Shown here one piece after another: positions 7,252-16,637 of a stretch of DNA of 33,278 nt. The position numbers and the translations under genes are program-made. The stretch lies in the NCBI GenBank assembly GCA_900759445.1, contig CAAEVH010000062.1, positions 1 to 33,278 on the forward strand, given 5' to 3'. Each line of letters begins with the position of its first letter. Positions within the stretch are counted from its first letter, which is position 1. Under the pieces are notes generated by a model. That model was not told the origin of the DNA and did no database searches. It saw only the letters and a list, made by a program, of their open reading frames with translations. This DNA comes from an uncultured Raoultella sp. (GTDB lineage Bacteria > Pseudomonadota > Gammaproteobacteria > Enterobacterales > Enterobacteriaceae).

Positions 7252-8499
7252 TTATCCCTGCGGCTGGTTGCTGATCAGCCGTGACATCGTCTCCAGCGAA
7301 TCGGTCCGCAGAATATAGAGTCTTTTCAGTAAGAACGGGTTATCGCCCGGCTTCACCTTGCCTCTCACCGTGGTCACCGCCATATGAAAACCGGCGTCGT
7401 TCGCCGCCCTGACCGCCGTCGCGTTATAGCCGCCAAACGGATAAGAGAGATACAGCACGTGCGGATTAAACTGGGCCAGCGCGCGTCGCGAACGCTCAAA
7501 ATCGAACAGCACATTATGGTAGCTGCGGCTTAACAGAATCGGATGATGCTGGGCATCAACCCGGTGCAGGAAGTGCGTATGGGACTGTATATCAAAAACG
7601 TCCTGAATCTGCTTGAGCTCGGAAACGCTCATAAACTGCAGCGATTTCGGCTCCCACTTCTGCGGGTGACGTTTGATACGCGATGAGATAATAAATGCCG
7701 TCGCGTGAAAGCCATACTGCTTCAGTATCGGGTACGCGTAGCGGTTAACCGACTTCAGACCATCGTCAAAGGTAATCACCACCGAGCGGGCCGGCAGATT
7801 GATTTTATTACGCAGATAGCCTTCCAGCTGATACATCGTCAGCGTGGTGTAGCCCCGATCGCGGAGCCAGGTCATCTGGTTGCTGAAGGCGCGAACCGAA
7901 GTCGTGGTAGAGGTGTGGCGAAAACGGGTGTTCTCTTCATCGCGCAGAATGTGATGGTAGGTCAGCATCGGGATACCGCGATCTTCCTGAGCATCCAGGC
8001 TACTGACCCATGCCAGCCGGTTACCCATGCGAATTTGAAACCAGGTCTGGTTGAGACGGTCTTTCAGCTTGCTGATAATGGGATAGCGCAGATTATTCGC
8101 CAGGGTGCCAAACGGCGCGCTGCCGACGGAAGGCGCATCGTACACCGGCGTATCTTTCCAGGTGAGCAGGTTCTGGTTACTCAACGGTTTATGCAAATCG
8201 CCGAGGTTGTCTTCAACCCGCTGCTTGCCCTGCACCGGTTCGAGGTGGCCTTTATCGATAAAGCCGGTGCCGAAACCGAAGCTGAATTCGTAATAATCGG
8301 CGGACGTCGGCACCACGGCGATAATTTGCCCGCCCCGAATGTTCCCCACGCTCACCACGTCATTCCCGACCTGCGCCCAGATAACCGCATCTTCCGTCGT
8401 CTGCATATAGCGGGCGGGGGTGCCCTGCTGGCTAAGCAGGCTGGCTGAAGCGCTGAGCGATGTCAGCAAAAGGAACAGGGCAACAATTCGGGCAAACAT
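7252..8499 (-). CDS. yadE: Polysaccharide deacetylase family protein YadE
   Basis: This is a predicted exported carbohydrate esterase family 4 protein that would deacetylate an N-acetylated glycan; the natural substrate is unknown. With the ATG at 8499 the product is 415 residues and starts with a signal peptide ([19 protein letters not shown]). An N-terminal SH3-like region precedes the NodB domain. That domain has PMLTYHHIL, the catalytic/metal motif TFDDGL (about 243-248), the metal histidine motif SHTHFLH (about 307-312), and YPFGGYN. An upstream in-frame ATG at 8532 would place charged residues before the signal peptide and is disfavoured. It is the last gene of the yadG-yadH-yadI-yadE set. 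Confidence 0.88.
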   Translation of the reverse strand: MFARIVALFLLLTSLSASASLLSQQGTPARYMQTTEDAVIWAQVGNDVVSVGNIRGGQIIAVVPTSADYYEFSFGFGTGFIDKGHLEPVQGKQRVEDNLGDLHKPLSNQNLLTWKDTPVYDAPSVGSAPFGTLANNLRYPIISKLKDRLNQTWFQIRMGNRLAWVSSLDAQEDRGIPMLTYHHILRDEENTRFRHTSTTTSVRAFSNQMTWLRDRGYTTLTMYQLEGYLRNKINLPARSVVITFDDGLKSVNRYAYPILKQYGFHATAFIISSRIKRHPQKWEPKSLQFMSVSELKQIQDVFDIQSHTHFLHRVDAQHHPILLSRSYHNVLFDFERSRRALAQFNPHVLYLSYPFGGYNATAVRAANDAGFHMAVTTVRGKVKPGDNPFLLKRLYILRTDSLETMSRLISNQPQG

Positions 8500-8561
8500 G
8501 CAGGTCGGACCGCTAGAGAAATCAGCCGCCATTGTAACAAAAGCGGCATCAATACCAATGC

Positions 8562-9002
8562 TTAATTGCCGAACGCATCATGGCGCAGGCGGAAAGGCGG
8601 ATTTTTTTGCTGTTGGTGCCAGAGGCTGCTGACGACCGGGCCTCCGCTGCTCACGATCGCGTCGCGAAACGCTTCGCTGCTCAGGGTGTCGCGCAAAAGA
8701 TACATCCGCTCCAGTAATGGATAGCTGATACCAGAGATCACTTCACAATGGGTATGTTTATGGCTCATCAGGGCCGCCACGCGATAGGGAGGTGCCCCGG
8801 TGTGGTCGGTCAAAAAAATCACGCCATCGCCGCTGTCCGTGGCGTGCAGCGCATCGCACATCATCCGGCTCAACATATTGCTGCTAAGGTTACGCCAGTA
8901 ATTTACCGCCCGGCATTGCGCCAGCGGGCCAAACTTTTTTTCCAGACGATCCAGCAGCTCCTCCGCTTTCTCATCATGACAGGTAATCACCCAACCCAAC
9001 AT
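8562..9002 (-). CDS. yadI: PTS EIIA (mannose-type)-like protein YadI
   Basis: This 146-residue protein belongs to the mannose-family phosphotransferase EIIA group. The N-terminal [17 protein letters not shown] places H9 where EIIA-Man proteins carry the phosphorylated histidine, and [17 protein letters not shown] matches the conserved D-x-x-G-x-x-P segment. No EIIB, EIIC or EIID partner is nearby; it sits between an ABC exporter and a deacetylase, so a regulatory rather than transport role seems likely, but its function is unknown. The ATG at 9002 has a strong AAGGAGG site; a longer reading from 9077 lacks this support. Confidence 0.88.
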   Translation of the reverse strand: MLGWVITCHDEKAEELLDRLEKKFGPLAQCRAVNYWRNLSSNMLSRMMCDALHATDSGDGVIFLTDHTGAPPYRVAALMSHKHTHCEVISGISYPLLERMYLLRDTLSSEAFRDAIVSSGGPVVSSLWHQQQKNPPFRLRHDAFGN

Positions 9003-9073
9003 AGACAGCCTCCTTAGCAGAGAAACACTGTAACAAAGGGGATGAGGCAGATGAGTGATGGCAGTCAAGATTA

Positions 9074-9111
9074 GCAAATAGCACCTGGTCTTCAGGCCAG
9101 GCGCTATTTGC
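9074..9111 (-). repeat. Long hairpin between yadH and yadI
   Basis: GCAAATAGC (9074-9082) pairs with GCTATTTGC (9103-9111), and the inner CCTGG (9084-9088) pairs with CCAGG (9097-9101). This gives a stem of about 15 pairs with one mismatch and an 8-base loop. No T run follows on the minus strand, so it is more likely an RNA-processing or partial-termination structure than a classical terminator. Confidence 0.6.
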
Positions 9112-9121
9112 CGACGCGCGG

Positions 9122-9892
9122 TTAGCTACGCAGACCGCGTCCACGCTGGATCAGATACCAGCACAGCGCATAGAACAGAACAATAAAGACCACCAGTACG
9201 CCAAAGGTCGTAACCAGCGGAACATCGTTGATGCCGAGGAATCCGTAGCGGAAGCCGCTGATCATGTAAACAATCGGGTTGAGGTGCGACAGCGCCTGCC
9301 AGAATGGCGGCAGCAGGGTCAGGGAGTAAAACACCCCGCCGAGGTAAGTCAGCGGCGTCAGCACGAAGGTGGGGATCAGGCTGATATCATCAAAGGTCTT
9401 GGCAAAAACCGCGTTCAGCAAACCCGCCAGCGAGAAGAGGACCGCGGTCAGAATCAGCGTCAGTCCAACGAATAGCCAGGAATGCACCTGGAACGGCACG
9501 AAGAATAACGATATCGCGGTAACCAGAATCCCTACGCACAGCCCGCGCGCGACCCCGCCGCCAACATAGCCGGCGATAACCACGTGCGTCGGCACCGGTG
9601 CCACCAGCAGCTCTTCGATATTGCGCTGAAATTTCGCGCTGAAGAACGAGGAGGCCACGTTGGCGTAGGCGTTGGTGATCACCGCCATCATGATCAGACC
9701 CGGCACAATAAACTGCATATAGGTAAAGCCATGCATTTCACCGATCCGCGAGCCGATCAAATTGCCAAAGATGACAAAATAGAGGGTCATGGTGATCACC
9801 GGCGGTACCAGCGTCTGGATCCAGATACGCATAAAGCGGTGAATTTCCTTGGCCCAGATGCTTTTCAGCGCGACCCAATAAAGCTGCATCAT
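9122..9892 (-). CDS. yadH: ABC-2 type transporter membrane subunit YadH
   Basis: This is the permease subunit of an ABC exporter in the inner membrane. The 256-residue product has about six hydrophobic segments (roughly 24-44, 60-80, 103-132, 138-165, 173-197 and 224-247), as in the ABC-2 family. The segment NPIVYMISGFRYGFLG near residues 208-223 is typical of the family's C-terminal part. Its start overlaps the yadG stop (ATGA at 9889-9892), which makes it the partner of that ATPase. The transported substrate is unknown. Confidence 0.93.
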   Translation of the reverse strand: MMQLYWVALKSIWAKEIHRFMRIWIQTLVPPVITMTLYFVIFGNLIGSRIGEMHGFTYMQFIVPGLIMMAVITNAYANVASSFFSAKFQRNIEELLVAPVPTHVVIAGYVGGGVARGLCVGILVTAISLFFVPFQVHSWLFVGLTLILTAVLFSLAGLLNAVFAKTFDDISLIPTFVLTPLTYLGGVFYSLTLLPPFWQALSHLNPIVYMISGFRYGFLGINDVPLVTTFGVLVVFIVLFYALCWYLIQRGRGLRS

Positions 9893-10815
9893 GCTGATTC
9901 TCCTTTTCTGTCATGCACCAGCGTGACAAACAGCTCTTCCAGCCGGTTGGCTTTGTTACGCATACTTAACACCTGAACACCCTGAGCACTCAGCTGGGCA
10001 AATACGCTGTTAATCCCCTGCTCGCGCAGCACTTCGACTTCCAGCGTGGAGGTATCCACCAGCCGATACTGATAACCTTCCAGCGTCGGCAGCGGGCTTT
10101 TCGGCGCCAGATCGAGGATGAACGTTTCTGATTTCAACTTGGCAAGCAGCGCCTTCATTGAGGTGTTTTCCACCAGCTCTCCCCGTTGAATAATCCCGAT
10201 ATTGCGGCACAGCATCTCCGCCTCTTCCAGGTAGTGAGTGGTCAGGATGATGGTGGTGCCTTTATCGTTCAAATCCTTGAGAAAACCCCACATCGAGCGG
10301 CGAAGTTCGATATCCACCCCCGCAGTAGGTTCATCAAGGATCAGCAGTTTGGGTTCATGCATCAACGCGCGGGCAATCATCAGGCGTCGCTTCATCCCGC
10401 CGGAGAGCATCCGTGCGCGTTCGTTGCGCTTTTCCCACAGATCGAGCTGTTTTAAGTACTTTTCGCTGCGCAGAAGCGCTTCTTTATGCTCAACGCCGTA
10501 GTAGCCGGCCTGGTGAACGACGATCTGCTGGACGGTTTCAAACGGGTTGAAGTTGAACTCCTGCGGCACCAGTCCGAGCTGACGCTTGGCATTTACCACG
10601 TCCTTTTGCAGGTCGTAGCCAAAGACGTTGACCTCGCCGGAGGTTTTATTTACCAGCGAACTGATAATGCCAATCGTGGTGGATTTCCCCGCCCCATTAG
10701 GGCCGAGCAGCGCATAAAAGTCCCCTGCTTCCACCTGCAGATCGATTCCCCGAAGCGCCTGAACCCCACCGGGGTAGGTCTTGGTGAGCTGTTTTAATTC
10801 CAGAGCAATGGTCAT
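9889..10815 (-). CDS. yadG: ABC transporter ATP-binding subunit YadG
   Basis: This is the ATPase of the YadGH exporter. The 308-residue protein has Walker A GPNGAGKST (38-46), the Q-loop near VPQEF, the signature LSGGM (136-140), Walker B LLILDEP (156-162), and the H-loop histidine in LTTHYLEEAE. A C-terminal extension of about 90 residues follows the nucleotide-binding domain, as in drug/lipid-type ABC-2 exporters. It is the first gene of the minus-strand set and is divergent from can, with a 14-bp palindrome between them. The substrate is not known. Confidence 0.94.
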   Translation of the reverse strand: MTIALELKQLTKTYPGGVQALRGIDLQVEAGDFYALLGPNGAGKSTTIGIISSLVNKTSGEVNVFGYDLQKDVVNAKRQLGLVPQEFNFNPFETVQQIVVHQAGYYGVEHKEALLRSEKYLKQLDLWEKRNERARMLSGGMKRRLMIARALMHEPKLLILDEPTAGVDIELRRSMWGFLKDLNDKGTTIILTTHYLEEAEMLCRNIGIIQRGELVENTSMKALLAKLKSETFILDLAPKSPLPTLEGYQYRLVDTSTLEVEVLREQGINSVFAQLSAQGVQVLSMRNKANRLEELFVTLVHDRKGESA

Positions 10816-10829
10816 TAAATATCTCTTCT

Positions 10830-10843
10830 CGTGTCATGACACG
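10830..10843. promoter_or_regulatory. Perfect 14-bp palindrome between yadG and can
   Basis: CGTGTCATGACACG at 10830-10843 is a perfect palindrome, 15 bases upstream of yadG and 79 bases upstream of can. It is the right size for a dimeric regulator operator. I do not recognise the cognate protein. Confidence 0.4.
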
Positions 10844-10921
10844 CGATGGGTTGTTTTAAATAAAGTGAGGTTAACCTATATTAGCCCAACGCACTTACTT
10901 GGTTACAGGCCGTAAACGTCC

Positions 10922-11584
10922 ATGAATGATATAGATACACTCATCAGCAATAATGCACTATGGTCAAAAATGCTGGTGGAAGAAGACCCCGGCTTTTTCG
11001 CGACATTGTCGCAAGCGCAGAAGCCACGCTTTCTGTGGATTGGATGTTCTGATAGCCGTGTTCCTGCGGAACGCTTAACCGGCCTTGAGCCCGGTGAACT
11101 GTTTGTCCATCGTAACGTAGCCAATCTGGTGATTCATACCGACCTGAACTGTCTTTCCGTGGTGCAGTATGCCGTCGACGTGCTGGAAGTCGAGCATATC
11201 ATCATCTGCGGCCACTACGGCTGCGGCGGCGTGCAGGCGGCGGTCGAAAACACCGAGCTGGGGCTTATCGACAACTGGCTGCTGCATATTCGCGATATCT
11301 GGTTCAAACACAGCTCGCTGCTGGGCGAAATGCCCGAAGAGCGCCGGCTGGATACGTTATGTGAACTGAACGTGATGGAGCAGGTTTATAACCTGGGCCA
11401 CTCGACCATTATGCAGTCGGCGTGGAAGCGGGGGCAGAAGGTCACCATCCACGGCTGGGCCTACGGTATCCATGACGGGCTGTTACGTGATCTTGATGTG
11501 ACTGCCGTCAGCCGCGAAACCCTTGAACAGCGCTACCGTCAGGGAATTTCCAACCTCAAGAGCAAACACATCAACCACAAGTAA
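10922..11584 (+). CDS. can: Beta-carbonic anhydrase Can
   Basis: Can interconverts CO2 and bicarbonate in the cytoplasm; the E. coli enzyme is essential for growth in air because it supplies bicarbonate for biosynthesis. The 220-residue product is almost identical to E. coli Can. It carries the zinc ligands C42, H98 and C101 with the D44-R46 dyad ([10 protein letters not shown] and GHYGCGG). The start ATG at 10922 gives the family N-terminus [17 protein letters not shown], although its ribosome site is weak. It is divergent from yadG and convergent with hpt. Confidence 0.97.
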   Translation: MNDIDTLISNNALWSKMLVEEDPGFFATLSQAQKPRFLWIGCSDSRVPAERLTGLEPGELFVHRNVANLVIHTDLNCLSVVQYAVDVLEVEHIIICGHYGCGGVQAAVENTELGLIDNWLLHIRDIWFKHSSLLGEMPEERRLDTLCELNVMEQVYNLGHSTIMQSAWKRGQKVTIHGWAYGIHDGLLRDLDVTAVSRETLEQRYRQGISNLKSKHINHK

Positions 11585-11600
11585 CCCGCCCGCTTCAGAA

Positions 11601-11635
11601 AACCCCGGCAGCGCAGTGCGCCATCGTCCGGGGTT
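11601..11635 (-). terminator. Terminator between can and hpt
   Basis: AACCCCGG (11601-11608) pairs with CCGGGGTT (11628-11635). On the minus strand the stem is followed by a TTTTC run, so it mainly terminates hpt; the plus-strand side (GCATAAAA) is a weak terminator for can. Confidence 0.6.
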
Positions 11636-11645
11636 GCATAAAACC

Positions 11646-12182
11646 TTACTCGTCCAGCAGCACCACTTTGCCGACGTACGGCAGATGGCGATAGCGCTGA
11701 GCGTAATCAATCCCGTAGCCGACCACGAACTCATCCGGGATAGCAAAGCCAACAAACTCTACCGGCACGTTCACTTCACGACGGCTCGGCTTGTCCAGCA
11801 GCGTACAAATCGCCAGAGATTTCGGCTCACGCAGGCTGAGAATTTCACGCACTTTAGACAGCGTGTTGCCGGAATCGATAATGTCTTCCACAATCAAGAC
11901 GTCTTTACCGCGAATGTCTTCATCCAGATCTTTGAGGATTTTAACGTCACGGGTCGTCGACATGCCGCTGCCGTAGCTGGAGGCGGTCATAAAATCGACT
12001 TCATGCGGCACCTGCACTTCACGACACAGATCGGCCATAAACATAAATGAGCCGCGCAGCAGCCCCACCAGCACCATTTCGCTGCCGCTGTCTTTGTAGC
12101 ATTCGTTGATTTGACGACCCAGTTCGGCGATACGCGCTTTGATCTCGGCTTCCGGGATCATCACTTCTACAGTATGTTTCAT
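11646..12182 (-). CDS. hpt: Hypoxanthine phosphoribosyltransferase
   Basis: Hpt salvages hypoxanthine (and guanine less well) with PRPP to give IMP. The 178-residue product shows the PRPP-binding signature [14 protein letters not shown], the flexible-loop region [17 protein letters not shown], and the C-terminal [16 protein letters not shown]. The chosen ATG at 12182 gives [15 protein letters not shown], as in E. coli. An alternative ATG four codons upstream (12194, MVSLMKH) cannot be excluded because neither has a strong ribosome site. It is divergent from gcd. Confidence 0.95.
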   Translation of the reverse strand: MKHTVEVMIPEAEIKARIAELGRQINECYKDSGSEMVLVGLLRGSFMFMADLCREVQVPHEVDFMTASSYGSGMSTTRDVKILKDLDEDIRGKDVLIVEDIIDSGNTLSKVREILSLREPKSLAICTLLDKPSRREVNVPVEFVGFAIPDEFVVGYGIDYAQRYRHLPYVGKVVLLDE

Positions 12183-12309
12183 TAAACTAACCATTTGATT
12201 CTTAAGATAAATCATCAACACCGCTGCGAATGCACCGACATTGACCGGCAAGCTATGCAGTATACCAGTAAAAAGAAATATGCGATGCAGGGAATAATAA
12301 AGCCCATTT

Positions 12310-12325
12310 TGTGATTCCGATCACA
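12310..12325 (+). promoter_or_regulatory. CRP site in the gcd promoter region
   Basis: TGTGATTCCGATCACA at 12310-12325 matches the CRP consensus TGTGA-N6-TCACA perfectly. A TATAAT -10 element lies at 12338-12343, which places the site over the -35 region. That position fits repression; E. coli gcd has been reported to be negatively controlled by cAMP-CRP. The overlap is seen; the regulation is inferred. Confidence 0.75.
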
Positions 12326-12384
12326 CTTGTTAAATCCTATAATTAATTGCAATTAAAAAATTAACAAACAACGAGTGTCTTTCT

Positions 12385-14775
12385 ATGGCAGAAACAAAGT
12401 CTCAACAATCACGGCTTCTCGTGACGCTGACAGCTCTCTTTGCAGCGTTCTGCGGCCTGTATCTTCTTATTGGTGGGGTATGGCTGGCAGCCATTGGCGG
12501 CTCCTGGTATTACCCTATTGCGGGCCTGGTCATGCTGGGCGTCACCGTAATGTTGTGGCGCGGCAAACGTTCAGCGCTGTGGCTCTATGCCGCACTGCTG
12601 CTCGCCACCATGATCTGGGGCGTCTGGGAAGTCGGCTTTGACTTCTGGGCGCTGACGCCGCGTAGCGATATTCTGGTCTTCTTCGGCATCTGGCTCATTT
12701 TGCCTTTTGTCTGGCGTCGTCTGCCGATCCCATCGGGCGGCGCGGTCGCCGGTCTGGTCGTTGCCCTGCTGATCAGCGGCGGTATCCTGACCTGGGCCGG
12801 TTTTCATGATCCGCAGGAAGTGAACGGTACCCTGAATGCCGATGCGACGCCGGCGGCGCCGATCTCCGCGGTAGCCGATGGCGACTGGCCGGCGTACGGC
12901 CGTAACCAGGAAGGCCAACGTTATTCACCGCTGAAGCAAATCAATGCCGATAACGTGAAAAACCTGAAGGAAGCCTGGGTGTTCCGCACCGGCGACCTGA
13001 AGCAGCCGAACGATCCGGGTGAAATCACCAACGAAGTGACGCCGATTAAAGTCGGCAATATGCTGTACCTGTGTACCGCCCACCAGCGTCTGTTCGCCCT
13101 TGATGCGGCTACCGGGAAAGAAAAATGGCACTTTGACCCACAGCTGAATGCGGATCCGTCCTTCCAGCACGTCACCTGCCGCGGCGTCTCTTACCACGAA
13201 GCGAAAGCGGATAACGCGCCGGCTGACGTCGTCGCCAACTGCCCGCGCCGGATTATTCTGCCGGTCAACGATGGCCGCCTGTTCGCCATTAATGCCGACA
13301 ACGGCCAGCTGTGCGAATCCTTTGCCAACAAAGGGATTCTCAATCTGCAGACCAATATGCCGGTTACCACGCCGGGGATGTATGAACCGACATCGCCGCC
13401 GATTATTACCGACACCACCATTATTATCGCCGGGGCGGTCACCGATAACTTCTCTACCCGCGAGCCGTCAGGCGTCATTCGTGGCTTTGATGTCAACACC
13501 GGTAAACTGCTGTGGGTGTTCGATCCGGGCGCGAAAGATCCGAACGCCATTCCGGACGATGAACATCACTTCACGCTGAACTCCCCTAACTCCTGGGCGC
13601 CGGCGGCCTATGATGCGAAGCTGGACCTCGTGTACCTGCCGATGGGCGTGACCACTCCGGATATCTGGGGCGGCAACCGCACGCCGGAACAGGAACGCTA
13701 CGCCAGCTCGATCGTGGCGCTGAACGCCACCACCGGTAAACTGGTATGGAGCTATCAGACCGTTCACCACGATCTGTGGGACATGGATATGCCGTCTCAG
13801 CCCACGCTGGCGGATATCGACGTTAACGGTAAAACCGTTCCGGTCATCTACGCACCGGCCAAAACCGGGAATATCTTCGTCCTTGACCGTCGTAACGGCG
13901 AACTGGTCGTCCCGGCACCGGAAAAACCGGTTCCTCAGGGCGCAGCCAAAGGCGATTATGTCTCTAAAACTCAGCCATTCTCCGACCTGAGCTTCCGTCC
14001 GAAGAAAGATTTGACCGGCGCGGATATGTGGGGCGCCACCATGTTCGATCAGCTGGTGTGCCGCGTTATCTTCCATCAGCTGCGTTATGAAGGCATCTTC
14101 ACTCCGCCGTCAGAGCAGGGCACTCTGGTCTTCCCGGGTAACCTGGGGATGTTTGAGTGGGGCGGGATTTCCGTCGACCCGAACCGTCAGGTGGCGATTG
14201 CCAACCCGATGGCGCTGCCGTTCGTATCGAAACTGATCCCGCGCGGCCCGGGCAACCCGATGGAACCGCCGAAAGATGCGAAAGGTTCCGGTACCGAATC
14301 CGGTATCCAGCCGCAGTATGGCGTACCGTTCGGCGTGACCCTCAACGCCTTCCTGTCGCCGTTTGGCCTGCCGTGCAAACAGCCGGCCTGGGGTTACATC
14401 TCCGCGCTGGATCTGAAAACCAACGAAGTGGTATGGAAAAAACGTATCGGTACGCCGCAGGATAGCCTGCCGTTCCCGATGCCGATCCAGCTGCCGTTTA
14501 ACCTGGGTATGCCGATGCTGGGCGGCCCAATCTCCACCGCGGGCAACGTGCTGTTTATTGGCGCTACCGCCGATAACTACCTGCGCGCATACAACATGAG
14601 TAATGGTGAAAAACTGTGGCAGGCCCGTCTGCCGGCAGGCGGCCAGGCTACGCCAATGACCTATGAAGTGAATGGCAAACAGTATGTGGTCATCGCCGCT
14701 GGCGGCCACGGCTCGTTTGGCACGAAGATGGGCGACTATATCGTCGCCTATGCGCTGCCTGATGAAGCGAAATAA
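12385..14775 (+). CDS. gcd: Membrane-bound quinoprotein glucose dehydrogenase
   Basis: Gcd oxidises glucose to gluconolactone on the periplasmic side using PQQ and passes electrons to ubiquinone. The 796 residues match the E. coli length exactly. The first 140 or so residues hold about five membrane helices, followed by a PQQ beta-propeller. Visible features are WPAYGRNQEGQRYSPL, repeated propeller motifs (LFALDAATGKEKW, GFDVNTGKLLW, ALNATTGKLVW), the catalytic D466 in HHDLWDMD, and DMWGATMFDQL. Klebsiella, unlike E. coli, is known to make PQQ, so holoenzyme is likely formed without external cofactor; pqq genes are not in this window. The start has a weak ribosome site but is fixed by length and homology. 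Confidence 0.97.
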   Translation: MAETKSQQSRLLVTLTALFAAFCGLYLLIGGVWLAAIGGSWYYPIAGLVMLGVTVMLWRGKRSALWLYAALLLATMIWGVWEVGFDFWALTPRSDILVFFGIWLILPFVWRRLPIPSGGAVAGLVVALLISGGILTWAGFHDPQEVNGTLNADATPAAPISAVADGDWPAYGRNQEGQRYSPLKQINADNVKNLKEAWVFRTGDLKQPNDPGEITNEVTPIKVGNMLYLCTAHQRLFALDAATGKEKWHFDPQLNADPSFQHVTCRGVSYHEAKADNAPADVVANCPRRIILPVNDGRLFAINADNGQLCESFANKGILNLQTNMPVTTPGMYEPTSPPIITDTTIIIAGAVTDNFSTREPSGVIRGFDVNTGKLLWVFDPGAKDPNAIPDDEHHFTLNSPNSWAPAAYDAKLDLVYLPMGVTTPDIWGGNRTPEQERYASSIVALNATTGKLVWSYQTVHHDLWDMDMPSQPTLADIDVNGKTVPVIYAPAKTGNIFVLDRRNGELVVPAPEKPVPQGAAKGDYVSKTQPFSDLSFRPKKDLTGADMWGATMFDQLVCRVIFHQLRYEGIFTPPSEQGTLVFPGNLGMFEWGGISVDPNRQVAIANPMALPFVSKLIPRGPGNPMEPPKDAKGSGTESGIQPQYGVPFGVTLNAFLSPFGLPCKQPAWGYISALDLKTNEVVWKKRIGTPQDSLPFPMPIQLPFNLGMPMLGGPISTAGNVLFIGATADNYLRAYNMSNGEKLWQARLPAGGQATPMTYEVNGKQYVVIAAGGHGSFGTKMGDYIVAYALPDEAK

Positions 14776-14805
14776 GCCCTGAGTAAAAACGCAGTAACAA
14801 AACAG

Positions 14806-14834
14806 AAGGCCCGGTGAACACCGGGCCTTTTTTA
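14806..14834 (+). terminator. Rho-independent terminator after gcd
   Basis: AAGGCCCGGTG (14806-14816) pairs with CACCGGGCCTT (14819-14829), followed by a run of six to seven T residues. It is a strong classical terminator. Confidence 0.9.
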
Positions 14835-14865
14835 CGCGAGCACAATCTCCCCGGCGAGGGGAAAA

Positions 14866-16491
14866 CTAGACCGTAAAGCCGAGCATCATGCCGGTATCTT
14901 CATGTTCCAGCAGGTGGCAGTGCGCCATATAGGCATGCTCTTTCGACGCCTCGTGATCGAACTTCACCAGCACTTCACTGACGCCACCCTCAACCCGTAC
15001 GGTATCTTTCCAGCCTGAACGATGCGCGGCAGGCGCAGCGCCATTCTCCGACAAGATACGGAACTGGGTACCGTGAATATGGAACGGGTGCAGCATCATG
15101 TCGCCTTTGCCGGAAATCACCCAGCGCTCATATTGCCCTTTTGCTGCGGCAAACATCGGCAGATTCATATCAAAGGCTTTGCCATTGATCCGATTAGCAT
15201 TATGGAAATCGAAACCCTCAGCGCCGTGGTTCATCTGCCCCATGCCGCCGTGGTTCATGTTCCCCATATCGCCATGATTCATCTGCCCCTTGTCGCTCAT
15301 ATTGCCCATCATGGAATGGCCCATATTGCCGTGATCCATCATGCTGCCGTGGTTCATGCCGGACATCGCCTGGTTACCATATTTTTGCATCAGCGCCTGC
15401 ATTCCCATCATATCCAGCATCGGATCCATCGACAGCTGGAGCGTGCGCTGAGTCAGCCCTTCCAGCGACGGCAGCGCCGGCATACTGACCAAAGAATCCG
15501 GCAGTTTGCCGGAGGCCTGGATAGTCAGCGGCTGGATGCGCAAGACCGGCTGCGGCTTATCGAACGGCGCGATTGCCATCCCCATCTGGCTCACCGGCAG
15601 CGTGATCAGATCGAAAGCTTTACCGTCGCGGGTATCGATCAGCACTTCAAAGCGCTCGCCCATTAACATCGGCAGTTCATTCACCTTCACCGGCTCGGCA
15701 AGCAGTCCACCGTCGCTGGCGATAACGTACATCGGCCGGTTATCGCTGGTGGAAAAATTCAGCGAGCGGGCGTTACAACCGTTGAGTAAACGCAAACGCA
15801 GCCAGCCGCGCGGCGCGGCGTGTTCCGGGTAAAGTGCCCCGTTTGCCAGCAAGGTATCGCCAAACCAGCCGACCGCCGCGCTCATGATGTCGAGCTGATA
15901 ATCGATCTCCCCGGCAGCGGTAAAGCGCTTATCCTGCACAATCACCGGTACGTCATCGATCCCCCACTGCTTCGGCAACAGCAGCTGCTCGCTTTCTTCA
16001 TCAGAAATCAGTACCAGTCCCGCCAGCCCCATCGCCACCTGACGACCGGTTTTTCCATGCTGGTGCGGGTGGAACCAGCAAGTCGCGGCCCGCTGGCTGG
16101 GGGTAAAGTTCACGCTGCGGGAGGCGCCAGGCGCAATGATCCCCTGCGGACCGCCGTCGATCTCACCCGGCACCTCCAGCCCATGCCAGTGTACGGTCGT
16201 CTCTTCGGCCAGGCGGTTGTGAATATCCACGGTCACCGCCTCCCCTTTTTTGAGCTTCAGCGCCGGCCCCAGCAGGTTTCCGTTGTAACCCCAGGTGGTC
16301 GCCTGATGCGGACCAAACTGCGTTTTTCCGGTCTGGATGGTTAATGTGATGCGATTACGTGCGTCGGCGGTCAGAAGATCGGGCACCGGCAGGGCCGGAC
16401 GGCTGGCGGCGAAAACCGAACGGCTCCAGAGCGGCAGCGCGCTAAATACGCCGGCCGCCGCGGTTAATTTGATAAATTCACGACGTTGCAT
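14866..16491 (-). CDS. cueO: Multicopper oxidase CueO (Tat-exported cuprous oxidase)
   Basis: CueO oxidises Cu(I) in the periplasm and protects against copper. The 541-residue product starts with a Tat signal ([20 protein letters not shown]). The copper-site motifs are [29 protein letters not shown] and [12 protein letters not shown], all intact. A Met/His-rich insert (about residues 374-424) holds four MNHG repeats and appears longer than in E. coli CueO. The ATG at 16491 follows AAGGAT; an upstream in-frame start at 16626 would bury the Tat signal and lies upstream of the copper-responsive promoter. It is divergent from yacC. Confidence 0.96.
   Translation of the reverse strand: MQRREFIKLTAAAGVFSALPLWSRSVFAASRPALPVPDLLTADARNRITLTIQTGKTQFGPHQATTWGYNGNLLGPALKLKKGEAVTVDIHNRLAEETTVHWHGLEVPGEIDGGPQGIIAPGASRSVNFTPSQRAATCWFHPHQHGKTGRQVAMGLAGLVLISDEESEQLLLPKQWGIDDVPVIVQDKRFTAAGEIDYQLDIMSAAVGWFGDTLLANGALYPEHAAPRGWLRLRLLNGCNARSLNFSTSDNRPMYVIASDGGLLAEPVKVNELPMLMGERFEVLIDTRDGKAFDLITLPVSQMGMAIAPFDKPQPVLRIQPLTIQASGKLPDSLVSMPALPSLEGLTQRTLQLSMDPMLDMMGMQALMQKYGNQAMSGMNHGSMMDHGNMGHSMMGNMSDKGQMNHGDMGNMNHGGMGQMNHGAEGFDFHNANRINGKAFDMNLPMFAAAKGQYERWVISGKGDMMLHPFHIHGTQFRILSENGAAPAAHRSGWKDTVRVEGGVSEVLVKFDHEASKEHAYMAHCHLLEHEDTGMMLGFTV
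15215..15365 (-). repeat. Met/His-rich repeat segment inside cueO
   Basis: The encoded stretch has four MNHG units interleaved with MMDHG, MGHSMM and MGNM. On the plus strand this appears as repeated TTCAT-type units. It corresponds to the methionine-rich region that covers the substrate copper site in E. coli CueO and gathers Cu(I). Confidence 0.8.
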
Positions 16492-16526
16492 TTTCACATC
16501 CTTTTTATTCTGCTGGTGAACTTTTG

Positions 16527-16557
16527 AGCTTAAACCTTCCACCAACAGGAAGGTCAA
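16527..16557 (-). promoter_or_regulatory. CueR-type promoter of cueO
   Basis: On the minus strand, -35 TTGACC (16557-16552) and -10 TAAGCT (16532-16527) are separated by 19 bases, the long spacer typical of MerR-family activation. The inverted repeat ACCTTCC-N7-GGAAGGT (16534-16554) fills the spacer and matches the CueR box of copA and cueO. CueR bound to Cu(I) would twist this DNA and switch on cueO. The cueR gene is not in this window. Confidence 0.9.
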
Positions 16558-16637
16558 GCAGAAGAGTAAGAATAAAGCTCTACGTAGTGTAAAGAAGTAT
16601 GCTAACTTTGAGCGTCCGTGATTCAATGGTAGAGAAA

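Noticed and set aside
15215..15365. Possible CRISPR-like short repeats
   Set aside because: The repeats are in-frame codons for MNHG units inside cueO with no unique spacers; no cas genes are present.
15022..15666. Open frame of 214 codons on the plus strand opposite cueO, with repeated His-rich units
   Set aside because: It mirrors the Met/His repeats of cueO; there is no start signal and no homology.
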